From Lichtheimia corymbifera B2541 (taxonomy: Eukaryota; Mucoromycota; Mucoromycetes; Mucorales; Lichtheimiaceae), in the NCBI GenBank assembly GCA_000697475.1, contig JNEU01000871.1, forward strand, positions 62,001 to 126,000: a DNA stretch of 64,000 nucleotides. The letters run 5' to 3'. The translations under genes and the position numbers were made by a program. A model generated the notes under the pieces. The model was not told where the DNA came from. It searched no databases and saw only the letters and a program-made list of their open reading frames with translations. How positions within the stretch are numbered: position 1 is the stretch's first letter; the number at the start of each line of letters is the position of its first letter. Of this stretch, positions 47,934-62,646 are shown piece by piece.

Positions 47934-49402
47934 ATGTCGGTTGAAAAACGCAAAGATTCCCCATCATTGCCTGGAGGTGGCAGCGCCATGGTCAAACGGG
48001 CACGTCCAGACGAGCAAGACGACGCCAACAAAACCTTGATTCTCTCTTCTGAACGCTCGGGTACCAGCAATGCAGTCGTTGGCACAGTATGTTCACTCGC
48101 ACTCACGCATCGATCAGTCCTTCAACAGCTAACCATCGTACTCATCTCTCACACGATCTCGTCTTCAGATTAAACGTACTTCCAGTCTGCAAGCTCCTGT
48201 TATGCAACTTATCGGTCACGAGGTGAGCGTTTGTCATTCATGGTCCTATCTCTTTTTTTATTCATGGTGCTTTATTTAGGGCGAGATCTTTAGCAGCAAA
48301 TTTGATCCATCGGGCGATCACATTGCCAGTGTGTCGTATGACAGACAAATCTGTAAGCATTGTATATCATTGTCGTGACTCAACAGCATGCATTCATTCA
48401 TTCGATATCTTGTATAGTGCTATGGAATACATATGGTGATTGCAATAACTATGGTGTGTTACGAGGACATGCCAATGCCATTCTTGAAGTACATTGGTCC
48501 CGTGATGGAAGGTAAGAATCGCCTTGTCGAGTTAGGTTGGCCCTTGATTTGACATTTTCTATTTCATTAGTCAATTATTCAGCTGTTCCGCTGACAAAAC
48601 AGTCGCCATTTGGGATGCAACAACCGGAGAACGTGTTCGACGATGGAAAGGTCATACATTGGTGGTCAACAGCTGTCAAGTTGCTCGTCGAGGTCCAGAA
48701 ACGGTGGTGTCGGGAAGTGATGATGGCTGTATCAAACTCTGGGATAGCAGATCAAAAGACGCTGTTCAAAACTTTCAAGACAAATATCAAGTGACAAGCG
48801 TTTGCTTTAGCGATGCTGGTGACATGGTGTATACTGGCGGTTTGGATAATGAAATCAAGGTATATATTTACAACAAACAAGATGGATGGTATATTAAGGA
48901 TCAATGAATGGTAGGTTTGGGATATTCGGAAGAAGGCGGTCGCATATACTCTTAGCGGTCATTTGGATACAATCACAGGCATTGCCCTGAGCCCCGATGG
49001 TTCTTCATTACTATCAAACAGCATGGATAATACGGGTACGTGTGCTAGTATGCGTTGTCAAGGATCCTGTTCTAATTGGGCTTGGATACACTTGTAGTAC
49101 GCATCTGGGATGTCAAGCCGTTTGCACCAGCAGATCGATGCACCAAGGTTTTGGAGGGCGCACCACACGGATTCGAAAAGAACTTGATTACACCCTGCTG
49201 GTCCACCGATGGAAGCCAAGTCGCTTGTGGTTCTGCTGATCGAACGGTGGTGATTTGGGAAGCAAACTCTGGCAAGATTCTTTACAAGCTTCCTGGACAC
49301 AAGGGATGCGTGAACGATGTCGACTGGCACCCTATGGAGCCAATTATCATGAGCGCAAGCACAGACAAGACAATCATGCTGGGTGAAGTGAAGGACAATT
49401 AG
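47934..49402 (+). CDS. SNRNP40: U5 snRNP 40 kDa WD-repeat protein
   Basis: A Lys/Arg-containing N-terminal segment (MSVEKRKDSPSLPGGG, MVKRARPDEQ) precedes seven WD40 blades: LIGHEGEIFSSKFDPSGDH, VSYDRQILLWNTYGDCNN, LRGHANAILEVHWSRDGS, SCSADKTVAIWDATTGER, VSGSDDGCIKLWDSRSK, GGLDNEIKVWDIRKK, LSGHLDTITGIALSPDGSSL, MDNTVRIWDVKPFAP and a last HPMEPIIMSASTDKTI. The SYDRQILLWN and MDNTVRIWDVKPFAP strings are diagnostic of SNRNP40 (Spf38 in fission yeast), a U5 snRNP subunit that contacts Prp8. About seven short introns split it. The start is the only ATG ahead of the basic segment. Confidence 0.95.
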
Positions 49403-49511
49403 TAACATAATTCAGACTGGAGGAATAAAAAAAAGAAAGCAAGCAATCTTTGTCTTTGTGTTATTGTTCTAGAAAGGGGGACGATTGGTATATAGGATTC
49501 ATTATGTTAAC

Positions 49512-52500
49512 TTAATCTAACGCCCACTCTGAGATATATTCAAATCCATGGAATTGCTGTTGTTCTTCTCGGGATAATTGTGTTGGTACCGGTGTAAGCA
49601 CAGGAAACTCCCCAGTGAATTCGGCATCGAAATTAGACGTATCGGCACGTCCACGCAATGTTGGTACAAATGGCGCCGTGACACGTTTGGCAAGCAGGTC
49701 ATCCCATCGAACACCTTCATAAAACACGTGCGATCGTACTTCCATGCCATCATCCCTTCCCGATCCTAGTCGTTGTGATGGATTCTTTTGCAGTAGCTAT
49801 CAATACCCACGTATCAGTGTGATGTTAATACATATCCAGGAGTGGAAATAAAAAGTATACTTACAGCATGCAACAAGTTCTTGGCCTCTTTTGACAAATA
49901 ATATGGACAGATAAGCTCATCCCTCATGATAGCATCAAACATTTCATCCTCGGTTTCAGCCCTAAATGGTGCCTGAAAAAGTTGGTCAATACAACATGTG
50001 ACAATGGAAAATAGCGTCATGTAACAAACCTGTCCCGCCAGCATTTCATAAAGCAAAACACCAAAAGCCCACCAATCTACAGCCCGAGTATATCTCTGAT
50101 TCATCAATATTTCGGGTGCCATAAACTCAGGGGTGCCGCAATATGTCCCAGTGGTCGTTTCATAATAGGTGTTGCCTTTGCATAAGCCATAGTCGGTCAA
50201 TTTGATGTGGCCATCTGGCGCAAGTACCACGTTATCTAGCTTCAGATCACGGTATATGATGCCATTGTCATGTAGATGTTCAAGTGCTAGTAGAACTTCC
50301 GCTGAATAAAACCTATGCAAAATCGTAATAAGTAACGTGTCTCCAAGTAAAACACCATCGATGCCCCTACCTTGCCCGTGGCTCTGAAAAGTTTTGTCCT
50401 TGAATGTGCAACATCAAATCACCGCCTGCAACATATTCCATCACAAAAAAGAGTCTTGATTCGGTCATGAATGTGGAATGCAAGTTGACGAGAAAAGGAT
50501 GCTTGCTTTGATTTGCAACCATGAACACCTCTTTTTCTGCCAGGATGCTAACACAAAGATAAGTAAGTGTTTACAGCCTGATATATCGCTTTTTGGTGCT
50601 CCATATTTACCATTTGAAATCATTCTGCATCAAGATGGATAACTTTTTGAGCGCTTTAACGGCATAGAGCTGCCTGGTATACTTGTTCTCGGCGAGTAAC
50701 ACTTTGCCAAAGTTGCCACGTCCCAAGACAGCGAGAAAATTGAAATCATCAATGCTGGCTCCTCGATTCATATGTAATGGCGTCATCTATGATTGATTAT
50801 TAGCACTCACTTTATACTACCTGTCTGCAATTCTTACCGAAGAGTATCTTGTGGGATTTTGTTGTAGCAATTCAGCTTGTGTCATTTGCACCGATTGGCC
50901 AAGGGATAAATTATGGAACGAGTGTCGGACGTTTTCAGTTTGCAGTCGTTCAATCGCTGAGGATGGTAATGGCCAAGCCATGGAATGTCGATAGGATTGT
51001 GGATCATTTGGTGGTAGTGGTGAATACGGCTCCCCTGGCGCCTCTTCTCGTGGTAACAATGAGCGTCGATGTTCATTTGCTGATCGAAATTCGTTGCCCA
51101 ACCGATATGCCGTTTCCATGTCGATCCCGCAGTAATTGGGTACAAACTGGCAACATTTTGCATGATACATGGCCCCACATTCTTGTAAACAGCCCATGAG
51201 TTTCAGCATTGTTGGCTTCCTTTCCAGCATTTACCTGTACACTTTTTGATATTTTTCACTGCAAGTGGGAGAATCAATCCACAGTGCGAACACCAATTCG
51301 TGCCAATAACCATGACCGTTTCAAACCGATGCGGGATATTGTACTTGAAACCACTTTCATCCTATCCCACATAGTTAACATAAAGCATCTCTACGATGAA
51401 ACAACATCCTACCACAGATGAAATGCCTTCACGTGCCAAACACCTTGATGGCACTCTACTATAACAGTTTTTATGGCAGCTGAGATGGCAATCTATATAG
51501 AAGTAAATCCACGATAAGTGACAAAGTCATAAAACGATGCTCACTCACATATACCTTCGCATTGATATGTAATGTTCACCATGAAATCCCGGCAGACTGA
51601 GCATCGTAGAATCTGGTAGAAGCGCTTCGAGACGAATTTGTGGCCATGAGACACATCCACCTTTCCTTCAAGCTCACGGATGGCACCACTTCTCTTGAGT
51701 TTGTTGAACGGGATAATCTTGGCACCCTTGCGCACTACCGATCAGTAATAGAATATGTTAGACGTTGCCTCAGTGACTCCTTGGAAGAACCATTTGCATA
51801 GACTTACCAAAGCTTAGCTGTAGATAGATCCTGCCTGTGGGCTCAACGTCAAACCAATCGGATATTACCACTGATGGCGATGGCTTAGTGCAATCCACAT
51901 CTTCCTTTTGAAGCATCCTCTTTTTCTTTTGTCGTAGATCCTCAGCAATATCAATCATCTTCAACCACACCAGGCCTATGGGTAGAGTTCGATCACCAGC
52001 GCGGTCATATATAACGAGCAGGATCTCGGAAGCCTTGTTCACATCCATCTCAAAGGTATCTGACCAAGTATCATCACGTGACGAACGTGTCTTGTTTTTG
52101 CGACGACCGTTTACTTGGATAGCAACAAACGTTTGGGGCATAGGAAATGTATGGCTTGGTGCATGTGTCAGCTGATTCGCCTCTGCAATCTTGAGCCTGA
52201 GCATGCCAGCTGCGGGCAATGGCACCTTTTCGGAAGCAAATGATGGGGCTTCTACAAGTTGATTGCATAAGTGTTCCTTTTCATAGTATCCTTCCCGCGT
52301 CCCAAAATTGATCCATACCACTTTCACTGGGTGATACGGGTGCTGCATCAATGATATCCAATGCTTGATATTTGCGAACGGCACGTTTGAGTAACTTGAT
52401 CTTTTCTTGTGAATCGGCAAGTCTTTGCTGAAGGTCGCCTTGAGATCCACCACGGGGCTCACTCTGCATCCTTTCCACGATCTCTTGTTTGACCCTCTCC

Positions 52501-53109
52501 TCTGATTGAAGCCTGTATTCCATCTCTCGTAACATCTTGACGACCTTTTTCCTGTTGATGGGTATATCCGACTTTAACAAATCTGCATAATGAACCGTAT
52601 TCAATGATCTTCATCCCCATGACGACGATATGCTCCTTTTTTCCCTATAACTTACCTAGGCTTGTACGCTTTGCCTTTCTCCTCTCCTTATCTGATGGCA
52701 GTGATGATGATTCCCCAATGGATGTGCCGTTACTGCTGCTCAAGGACACCTTGGCCCCACTAGAATTGGAAGCTTGATCAACGATAGCACTTGCTTGTTC
52801 CTGAAGAAGTTGCAGCTCGCTGTTGAGATAGTCGACGTATTTCTCTGATTCCTTGATTTGCGTCTCACATTGGGCCTGGGCATTCTTGTCTTCCAACACA
52901 TTGCGTAGCTCCTTTGCCTTGTCACGAATCTTTTCGTTGCGTTCAATCTTGGTCTTGATGTCTTCGATCTGCGATTGCTGCCGTGGGTCCTGCCAAAGTG
53001 CATATGAACAAAAGTTGTGAGACGAGAGAAGGAAAGCTAGATATCGAGTTGGGAGGGGAATATGGGTGGTCGTCAAAAGATAAAAAGAAGTGCTCGTACT
53101 TACTGCCAT
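49512..53109 (-). CDS. PKC1: Protein kinase C, fungal Pkc1 type
   Basis: The first coding exon is only six nucleotides (Met-Ala), followed by a 114-nt intron and [18 protein letters not shown]. Domain order follows fungal Pkc1. Two HR1 coiled coils ([35 protein letters not shown]) bind Rho1-GTP. A C2-like domain follows ([32 protein letters not shown]). C1a is [19 protein letters not shown] with [14 protein letters not shown]1b is [19 protein letters not shown] with [12 protein letters not shown]. The kinase domain has [55 protein letters not shown] and the AGC tail ending [13 protein letters not shown]. It acts in cell-wall integrity signalling below Rho1, whose gene lies about 8 kb to the right. 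The hydrophobic motif carries Glu where Ser/Thr is usual. Confidence 0.93.
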
Positions 53110-55139
53110 GGTTACGTTATTCAAATACAAATAAAGTACACGTAGTGAGGGATATGTAACGACCAAGGATAAAGAGAGGTTGGATGGCAACGACACGGAG
53201 CTTTTTTATCCTTACAAATGGAATGTTTTATATACGCCAATAGTCAAAGGGGAATCAAGAGGAACGAAATCGAAGAAAGACTTGTACAAAGAAAATGATT
53301 GTAAACAAATACTTCTCGTGACAATGATAGACAAGGAGAGAAAAGGCGATTGTGTGCGTGTTTGTGTGTAAAATGTACGATGAATTGGGACACTCTCGAT
53401 TACACACACAGAGCAAATGCTTGTTACTTTATATTCCCCATACTCATTGTAATCGTAAGCAGTTAAACTTTGCTCCTTCCCCTGCATATCTCAATCTCAC
53501 CAACCTTTTTCACTTTACATCCTTCTTGTAACTCTGGATGTCAAAAACATAGGTGTCACAAAGTGGTTGTTGCTGCATTGTGTCCCACCGCCTACTAAAA
53601 ACCCCGGTCAATTGCCATTGACATCCGCACATGCAAGTCTCTACGCTAGTACCAGCCTTCAATAAGTATACATTCAATGTAATCGAAGCTTATACTTCCC
53701 GTTTGAGGCTTTGCTGTTGCTTTTACCGGTTATGTGGATGGTTTTGCTATAATTGAACAGGGATAGGTGACACAAACAATGGATCACTATGCTCCGAACG
53801 TGAGGCGTGTGCATAATTACATCTTCGATCGATCATCGGTGGTGATTACAACGATCATTTATCAACCTCGATTCAAGCATATGAACAACATGATTGCCTA
53901 GTAATGCATGTGTATAGTTAAAAGCTGTCCACTTCCAACGTTTGGATTATATCAATAGCCATGACCGAGTGCAAACAGGGTGGTTGATCCTTGTTGGATC
54001 GGGTGATCCGTTCCCAGCAACGTCTTGTTCAAATTAAACCAATAAGGTCTGTTGCTGTATGCATCAGTGATCAAGTAAACAGCAGCCGTCAAGGGGAAGA
54101 GGCATAAATATTCTTTTATTCTCAAAGGAGCATAAACCTAGCAGAAAAGGAGAAAGCTCGGATATAATACCCATAGCTTTGGATAGACCAGGTTTAAATA
54201 GGTTCCCAGAAAGTCGTAACGCTGACACGTTAGGGGCATGCCTTCTGTGACAGTTGTCATGGTAGCCATTTAAGCAAGTAGCAGCTGACGTTCTCACCTG
54301 TTCGACTCTCCAAGAAGCCGTCGTATAATCTATGAAGGTATCAAAGTTGTGGATAGCCATTAGATGCTGCTACATGATGTGTGTCTGGTATTCGTAGTCA
54401 AATTGGTGGTAAAGATACATGAAGTAATGATAGTCTTGGTATTGGCTTAGTAGGCGCAAAGAGAGGTGCCACATATGTATAAAGTGATCGGTGTTATGAT
54501 AATGGTACGTAGTGAGGGATACATCCCGATGTTCTAGTGATGACATTGCTCATTTCCCTCCATTTGGTCTTTATCTTTTGTACTTTTTAGTCATTGGTTA
54601 TCATATTATTGCATGTTTGCATAAAGGGATAATAGCTCGAAACAGCCAAGGGTTCATCGACTGCATGACTTGATCATCGAAATATCGGGACGTTGAAAAC
54701 GTGAATGGTTATCGATTCGCACTTATAGGGTCACCATCTATATGATGAAAAGATGCAGATAGCCGTTCTTGGATAGCGTTTGATATACGAGGTGTGTGTA
54801 AAAATAATCCCTAACGACAGATCTTGGGATACCATACAATCATTTAAAATAACAGGAGAAGAGGAATCACCCGGTATCATAATCGCCCCTATGAAGTTGT
54901 CACCAAAATCCCATTTGTATACTACAATAGTGATTCATTCTCTACGTTATGTCTAAAGGTCAATCCTTGCATGATTTCTTCACTATGGCGGTGTGAGGCA
55001 TCTCGACCAATGACGCAAGGGAATCGAGCCAAGAGGCTTGTAGCCCCGGTTGGTTGGGATATTTTTCTTTGCTGACAACCTTTTCCGCAAGGCACGCTTC
55101 ACCGACACCCTCACTTCCACCCATCACCCTCCCATCGCA
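53110..55139. other. Gene-poor intergenic region
   Basis: About 2 kb between PKC1 and uL23m start codons. The longest frame, 54064-54360 on the minus strand, has no hydrophobic or domain pattern and no splice partner. I find no tRNA, repeat family or transposon fragment. Both promoters should be at the two ends. Confidence 0.45.
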
Positions 55140-55669
55140 ATGTCAACGCCATTCCGTCAAGGCCTTAGTAAGCAGTTTATATAAAGCAATATAGAATAAT
55201 AGACTAATAGGTGATTCTGATAATAGAAAAGGTCTATCTTCCCAACATTGTCTTCAAGATGGTACGGTCACCTAATCTTCAGCCCAACCAAGTCGCATTC
55301 CGTGTACCTCCCAGCTGCAACAAATTCGACATTCACTCGTATTTGACCAACATTTACGGCGTCAATGTACAAGAAGTCCGCACCATGAATTACGCCACTG
55401 TTCACAAAAAGACACGCACTGGCCAAACCGAAGTAAAACAACCAGCATACAAGAAAGCCATTGTTACTATCGACGAGCCATTCACCTATCCTTCCGAGCC
55501 TGAATGGTGTGCATTGGAACGAGAGCAATATAAGTTGGGATCTAAGAATGCAGGACGAAAGATGAAGGGATGGCGTTTCCGAGGTCCCGAGGAAGAACGA
55601 ACACGGATGAAGGAAATTCAGACTGAAATACATGAGCGTATGGAAGCCGAGCAGGGTCGTAAAAAGTAA
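55140..55669 (+). CDS. MRPL23: Mitochondrial large ribosomal subunit protein uL23m
   Basis: Two exons, 55140-55167 and 55227-55669, join across a 59-nt intron to give 156 residues, starting MSTPFRQGLKKVYLPNIVFK. The core VYLPNIVFKMVRSP, NQVAFRVPPSCNKFDI, YLTNIYGVNVQEVRTMNY and a basic KKTRTG ... KKAIVTIDE stretch match mitochondrial uL23. This protein sits beside the polypeptide exit tunnel of the mitoribosome. The C-terminus is charged (EEERTRMKEIQTEIHERME) and may be a fungal extension. An A-rich run of about 16 nt follows the stop codon almost directly. The N-terminal presequence is short, as in other fungal uL23m proteins. Confidence 0.88.
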
Positions 55670-55765
55670 AAAAAAAAAAAAAAGCATTACATGTATCATA
55701 GAAAGAGAGAAAAAATGTATATTGGCATAGATGATGCATCAATTACAAAAAAGCAAATAAACATC

Positions 55766-57880
55766 CTATACGTCTTCTAGGACACCAGGAACAACCTTGT
55801 AAGGATTCATGATACCACGCGGATCCAGCGCATGCTTGATAGCTCTCATCAAACGTAATTGTGGTTCGCTCTTGCATTCCTCCATATATCCAACCTTGGC
55901 CACACCAACACCATGCTCAGCGGTGATAGATCCTTTGTGTTTGACTGTGAATGCAACTGCATTAGTTTATGTGTATCACAAGACAGTGCTTCAATACTCA
56001 CTAGCCCAATCGTATACAAATCGATCCATATCCTTCTGCACCTTGTAATCGAATCCCTTGATATTTGCCATAATATGAAGGTTCTATAAAAGACAATGAA
56101 TGAATATAATGAATAAATTTATCCATTGTTTACACTTACTCCGTCTCCAACATGACCAAATCCAAGGAAGTTATAATACACGTTTCCATCACCCAATAGT
56201 CCACGATCGTTGTAATGCTTCTTTGCGTCTTCCACCATCTTGTATAGCAGTTTGACATCCATGGAAACATCATATGTCATTGCAGTGCCAGATTTTACGA
56301 TAGCTTCAGGGATGGTTTCTCGCCATTGCCAGAGCGCTTGGATCTAATATCAATATGGTTAACTACGTATTCCTTCCACCATAGCTCTAATTCTAATATA
56401 CCTGCTTAGCATCTTGAGCAATGACACCATCATGGGCAACATTCGCCTCCATGACTCTTGAGAGATATGCATCCAATTTCTAGGTTACACACATATGTGA
56501 GGACCCTGGGACTCAAGATCGCGATCCAAAGAGTCACCTTACCTCCTGATCATGTTCCTGACGACTTCCTTGTGTTTCCAGTAATGCATAAAATTTAGAT
56601 TTGGCTTCAATCGGATACGTGGCGTCTGGCAATGTGACCTTCTTGACGAGGTTCATGGATGCATCATCCCAAAATTCAAATGCTATATATAGCCAGAGTG
56701 TGCATTAGATCACAATTGCGGGGTATAATACTTGTCTCCATTACCTGACAATATCTCGGATAAATCCTCCTTTGCCATCACAAACGCTTTCTGGATATCA
56801 TCAAAAGAGTCTAATGCGAGCATGGCCAAATTGACAGACTAAAAGGGATGCAATGGCATTGTCAATGGAAGTGCTCGTAATGCAAATGATACCAATTACT
56901 TACGCTGGGTCGTCTGGGTGTTAAAAGAGAGACGCCTGTGACCAAGCCCAGTGTTCCTTCCGCACCGATAAAAAGCTGTTTCAAATCATAACCCGTGTTG
57001 TCCTTTCGCAATGTCGATAGGTTGTCCAATATAGTGCCATCGGGCAAAACCTAGAAGGAGAAAATAATTTAACCTAAAGTTCGCTGATCGATGGAACGGG
57101 AAAAAGATAACATACCACTTCCAGACCAAGCACATTGCCATGCAAGTTACCAAATCGCATCAAGCGGAGACCTCCAGCATTCGTGCTCACGTTACCACCC
57201 AGCTGACAAGATCCCTTAGCCCCGAGATCAAGTGGTACTGTATAGCCATGCGGCTCCAAGAAATTGTCAAGGCTCTCGAGAATGACACCAGCATCCACCA
57301 CTGCAACACCCGAGATATCATTGAAGGACCGAATTTGATTCATTTTGGACGTGTTGATGATGATCTCGTCAAATACTGGATTGGCACCACCGCTCACACC
57401 AGTGTTACCGCCTTGGGGTACAACAGCAAGCATTTCTTTGTTGCAGTACTTCAGGATTTCAGATACTTGTTCAGTGGCCGTGGGGAAAAGGCATAATCTA
57501 TTATTAAACCTACATCAGTACAACATTGCCTATACACGCATACTTCATAATACATACGACGACGCTCCACGGTGCAAGTTGAAAAAGTCGGCATTGTAAG
57601 GCGTCATGCTAGACTTTGCCGGATCGCTTTCGGCATCGTGAATGACATTGTTAGCGGGAAGAACCGATCGGAAAAAGTCAATGTCGCGTTGTTCAAGCTG
57701 TACCGAGTCAATGCATAAGCCGATGCCATTCGCATGTCGTGATGAAGGACCTACCTGCTTAAACTTGTTGCTGCGTCGTAAGCTCGATAGTTTCTCGCTT
57801 GTGAGTGGTGTCAATGGACCAGTTCTCCATACCGAACGGCTCGTATGGAATTGCCTTGAAAGGATGGATGCACGAAACAT
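55766..57880 (-). CDS. D2HGDH: D-2-hydroxyglutarate dehydrogenase, mitochondrial
   Basis: The protein begins [18 protein letters not shown], a clear mitochondrial presequence. The FAD-binding PCMH domain contains [99 protein letters not shown] and a SLLTPRRP end. The C-terminal FAD-oxidase domain has [21 protein letters not shown] and [11 protein letters not shown]. The paired His of GHVGDGNLH and the EHG motif are the metal and substrate ligands. This combination is D2HGDH (Dld2/Dld3 in yeast) rather than D-lactate dehydrogenase Dld1. It oxidises D-2-hydroxyglutarate to 2-oxoglutarate. About eight short introns; [12 protein letters not shown] joins in frame. Confidence 0.94.
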
Positions 57881-58807
57881 GTAACGAAGAGTAGGAAAAG
57901 TGTGGAGGGAAAAAGGTGAGAAAGGAGCCTAATCGGGCCTAATTCAAGCAGCACCTCCAGTCTCGCAGAAATTAAAGTTTGCCGCCCCTTTCCTTTTCCA
58001 GTATATCAGGCACAGACCGTTGCTCACACGCACATCAATGATTACAAGTAGTATAATATAATATCCACCATGCTCAATAAACCTTCCACTGAATAAAATC
58101 ATTTGATCATGTTCTTGGGATACATCCAATAAACTTTGGAATAAGATTTACCAATGCAAAAAAAGGGGATCGTGTACGGTTATCGTCGCATGTACATAAA
58201 GGGCGGAAAATATAGGGTAATAAGATCTTGACAGCGCGTCTTGCTTGTACCACCTTGAGCTGATACCCCGATTGGCAAGCGGGCTGCAACTGCATATGTG
58301 CGTGCTCTTGACATTATCACACACCTCCCATTAAAGCCCTTTATTAAGTCGTTTGCCCAGTTGCAAAGCCACCTGCACATTTACACCTTTCGATCCAAAA
58401 ATCTCGCTATTTAAGGTTTCCATATTCGACCCTGGTACACTCACTCCGTATCATGCTACTCCCCATCATCATCATGATGTCCGTACAAAATAACGGATAC
58501 AGATACCCCTGCTACTTCCAGTTTTCCTTAACCTCATAACAGCTGACCACGCTATTACAAATCACAATGATATCAATTATGCAATAATGGTAAACAAAGA
58601 TTGGTTATTATAAATGTGGCACAACATCTTAAAAGAAAGAGCAATCCGTTATCCACGCGAAAAAAGGCCCGCCTTTATACCCCCCACCAATCATCACAAG
58701 TGTAAACCTTGTTTCGTTTTCTTTATCTTTTGTACTCCTTACTCTTTTTTTTTTGCTTTCTTTTCAGCAGCTCTCTTTTTTCCTTCTCGTTTCGATATTT
58801 TCATTTC
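57881..58807. other. Intergenic between divergent genes
   Basis: About 930 bp between D2HGDH (minus) and the MFS gene (plus). Frames here are short and contain no known motif. The right end is pyrimidine-rich (CTTTTTTTTTTGC), typical of a fungal promoter just ahead of the start. Confidence 0.45.
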
Positions 58808-61006
58808 ATGTCAGACGCGACGGCACCTACTACTTCTATGAGCAGCGTAGAGTCGTTTTGGACACGCACTCGAAAATCGCCCATCAGTGCCGCTTGTGTG
58901 GTTGCTTATACGTTATTCACGTTGGTATCATTTATCTGGTCCTACCATCACCTTGTAACTCAAATGATGTAAAAAATTATAGAGATATGCTCACGTATGG
59001 TGCCGTCTTGCCTGTTCTTCCAACCCTTGTTCTCCAACGCCTCCATGGAAACTCGTCGATGGTGGGCATTCTCTTTGGCGTTTACGGTATGGAGACAAGG
59101 GCTTGAAGAGATGCTGTGTGGCTCTTTATCCAATCTCCCCATATCGTTTCGGGCTGACTTGAAGTTTCCATGCAGCTTTCGGTCTTTTGCTAGCGACTCC
59201 TGTGTTTGCGATCTTGTCAGACAAATATCAGAATCGCCGGTACCCTATGATGACAGGTAAACCATGATGCCTTTAAAGTTTCATTACAACATCTATTATT
59301 TGTTGTTTGGCGTATCTACGCTTCTTGTTGTCATCGCTCTTATCTTGCTTTTGGTTAGGTTGTGTGGGCTTGGTGGCATCCACATTGGCGTTTGCAGCTG
59401 CGGACAGTTATTTTCTTTTGATCTTGGCACGTATTGCGCAAGGGGTTGCTGGTGGAGCCTCCTGGTAATGTGCATCCTGTTGTTTGTGTGGGGGAGATAT
59501 GGTGTGATATGATGGGGGAGGAAACATTTGATCATCGGAACCAAGGTTATATGCTAACAGGATACACAAAACGTCCCATGTGTATATAGGACGATTGGTC
59601 TCGGGATGGTGGCCGACGTGTTTCCAACAAATCGTCTCGGCGTTGTGATGGGAACGGTGTTGACGGCACATACAGTGTAAGTTTATTCTATGCAGGTTGA
59701 GTCATGGTATGTTTTTAATGCATATCACGCCCACAGAGGATTTGCGATTGGTCCAGCCATGGGAGGTTTCCTCTTTGAGTATGCAGGTTTCTCTGCTCCT
59801 TTCTTATGCTGTGCCATCTTTGCTGCCATTAATTTCCTTGCGGTCGCTTGGGTGGCAGAACCCAATCACGATAAACATATCAACAAAAAGGACACTGACA
59901 AATACACACAACCAACAGCTGACAACACCAGCGAGACATCCACTGCAGCTTCCACATCTAGCCATCTCACAGATGACGAGGCGTTAGCTGCTGTCCCACC
60001 AACAGAGGAAACCCCATTGATCAAATCAACGTCAAGACCCCTGGGAGATCAAACACAAGAAATTACCATGTGGGGATTGTGTAAGAATTGGAAGATCATG
60101 TGCTGTGTGTTATGCACAACAATCAGCGCTTCTGTTTTCTCGGGTATTGAACCCGCGTTGCCCATTCACCTTGAAAAGGCATATGACTCGTCAGCTTCCA
60201 CCGTGGGAGGTTTGTGTTATTACTATGAATGAGATGTAACTTCACCCATGCTTATACCTTTTGTGATATCAGTCATTTTCGTAGCTATGGTCGTTCCAGG
60301 TAGGTTAAACGATACAATGGAATACGTGATTTCGGTTTGAACTAATCAATGCTACTCAATTAAGCTTTCCTTGCTCCCGCCATTGGGTTCTTATCCGATA
60401 GAGTAAGAAAAAAAATATGACCCTGAATACCGTTTGTCGTGCTCACGCACACACACGTTGATTCTTTACGCAGATCGGTCGTGATGTGATCAGTGCATCA
60501 GGAATGCTGCTTATGGCGGTGGCTGCTCCTCTCGTATCAATCGATTACCCTATTGTATATATGATTGTGCCATCTCTCATGGTGTTTGGCTTCTCAAGTC
60601 CTTTAACATTGACTCCCATTTTGCCAGAAATGGGTGAGATTGTTGATAGTCTGGTAAGTTAAAATGATGCATCATTATGTGTAACCATCGCACGAATATT
60701 AATGCTCTCTTTGTTGTCTAAAAAGGGTGGCGCTGCATATGCACAAGGTAAAATTAAAGCCAGAGGACATACCATGAATCGTTTTATTCTTACATGATTG
60801 CACTCTTATTAGTATATGCTCTATATAACATGGCATACTCGATGGGAATGTTCTTGGGCCCCGTATACGCTGGAGCTGTCATGGCAGTAGCTGGATTCAA
60901 AACGCTCATGTTTACCTTTGCCATTGCATTGGTTATCTGTAGCCCCGTGATGATGGATTGGAAGGCAGTGTGGCGCAGATTAACAGCTTGTGTACGTAGC
61001 CACTGA
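58808..61006 (+). CDS. MFS transporter, drug:H+ antiporter / vesicular amine type
   Basis: The product starts MSDATAPTTSMSSVESFW. After a 65-nt intron the first helix continues as LFTDMLTYGAVLPVLPTLV. Motif A is ATPVFAILSDKYQNRRYPMM. The next helices include CVGLVASTLAFAAADSYF and RIAQGVAGGASWTIGLGMVAD, with DVFPTNRLGVVMGTV. Motif C is GFAIGPAMGGFLFEYAG, characteristic of H+ antiporters. A hydrophilic loop of about 80 residues rich in Thr, Glu and Lys splits the two halves, then VFSGIEPALPIHLEKAY, SLLM-type helices and YNMAYSMGMFLGPVYAG. The pattern is 12 spans of the DHA/VMAT-like group. Substrate is unknown. About nine short introns interrupt it; the joins tested stay in frame. A plasma or vacuolar membrane location is inferred. 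Confidence 0.88.
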
Positions 61007-61313
61007 TACCATATTTCCTTTTTCAGTCATATACGCATGTTTCCCCACCCCTTGAAATTATGCAATAATGCATCTGATAATACAATGAATATCACTGTTT
61101 GAACAAGCCGTGCGTGTTTGAAGAAAATATATCAATGTGAAAGGGGCTTGGGTTGAAGGGGGGAAGAAAAAGAAAAAAAGGGAGACAACAATAAGATCAT
61201 CTTTGTGGGCAAAAAGTAATGGGATGATATATGTAATGTGTGAGTTGAGATTGTGAGAGAGAGTGTTGTGAGTATTGTGTGTGTGTTTGACGAGAGCGGG
61301 TACTGCTTTTAAT
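61007..61313. other. Intergenic, convergent 3' ends
   Basis: About 307 bp between the stops of the MFS gene and RHO1, AG/GT-rich near 61250-61290. No gene seen. Confidence 0.4.

Positions 61314-62646
<1,333 letters not shown>

Noticed and set aside
50150..50230. DYG in place of DFG in the protein kinase C as an inactivating change
   Set aside because: DYG occurs in active fungal Pkc1 and atypical PKCs, so it is not unusual.
54064..54360. 98-codon minus-strand frame in the PKC1-uL23m gap
   Set aside because: No domain, signal or splice support; length is within chance expectation for a 2-kb gap.
55663..55684. A run after the uL23m stop as a sign of a retrocopy
   Set aside because: The gene has a proper intron and family-like start, so the A run is simple sequence rather than a retroposed tail.
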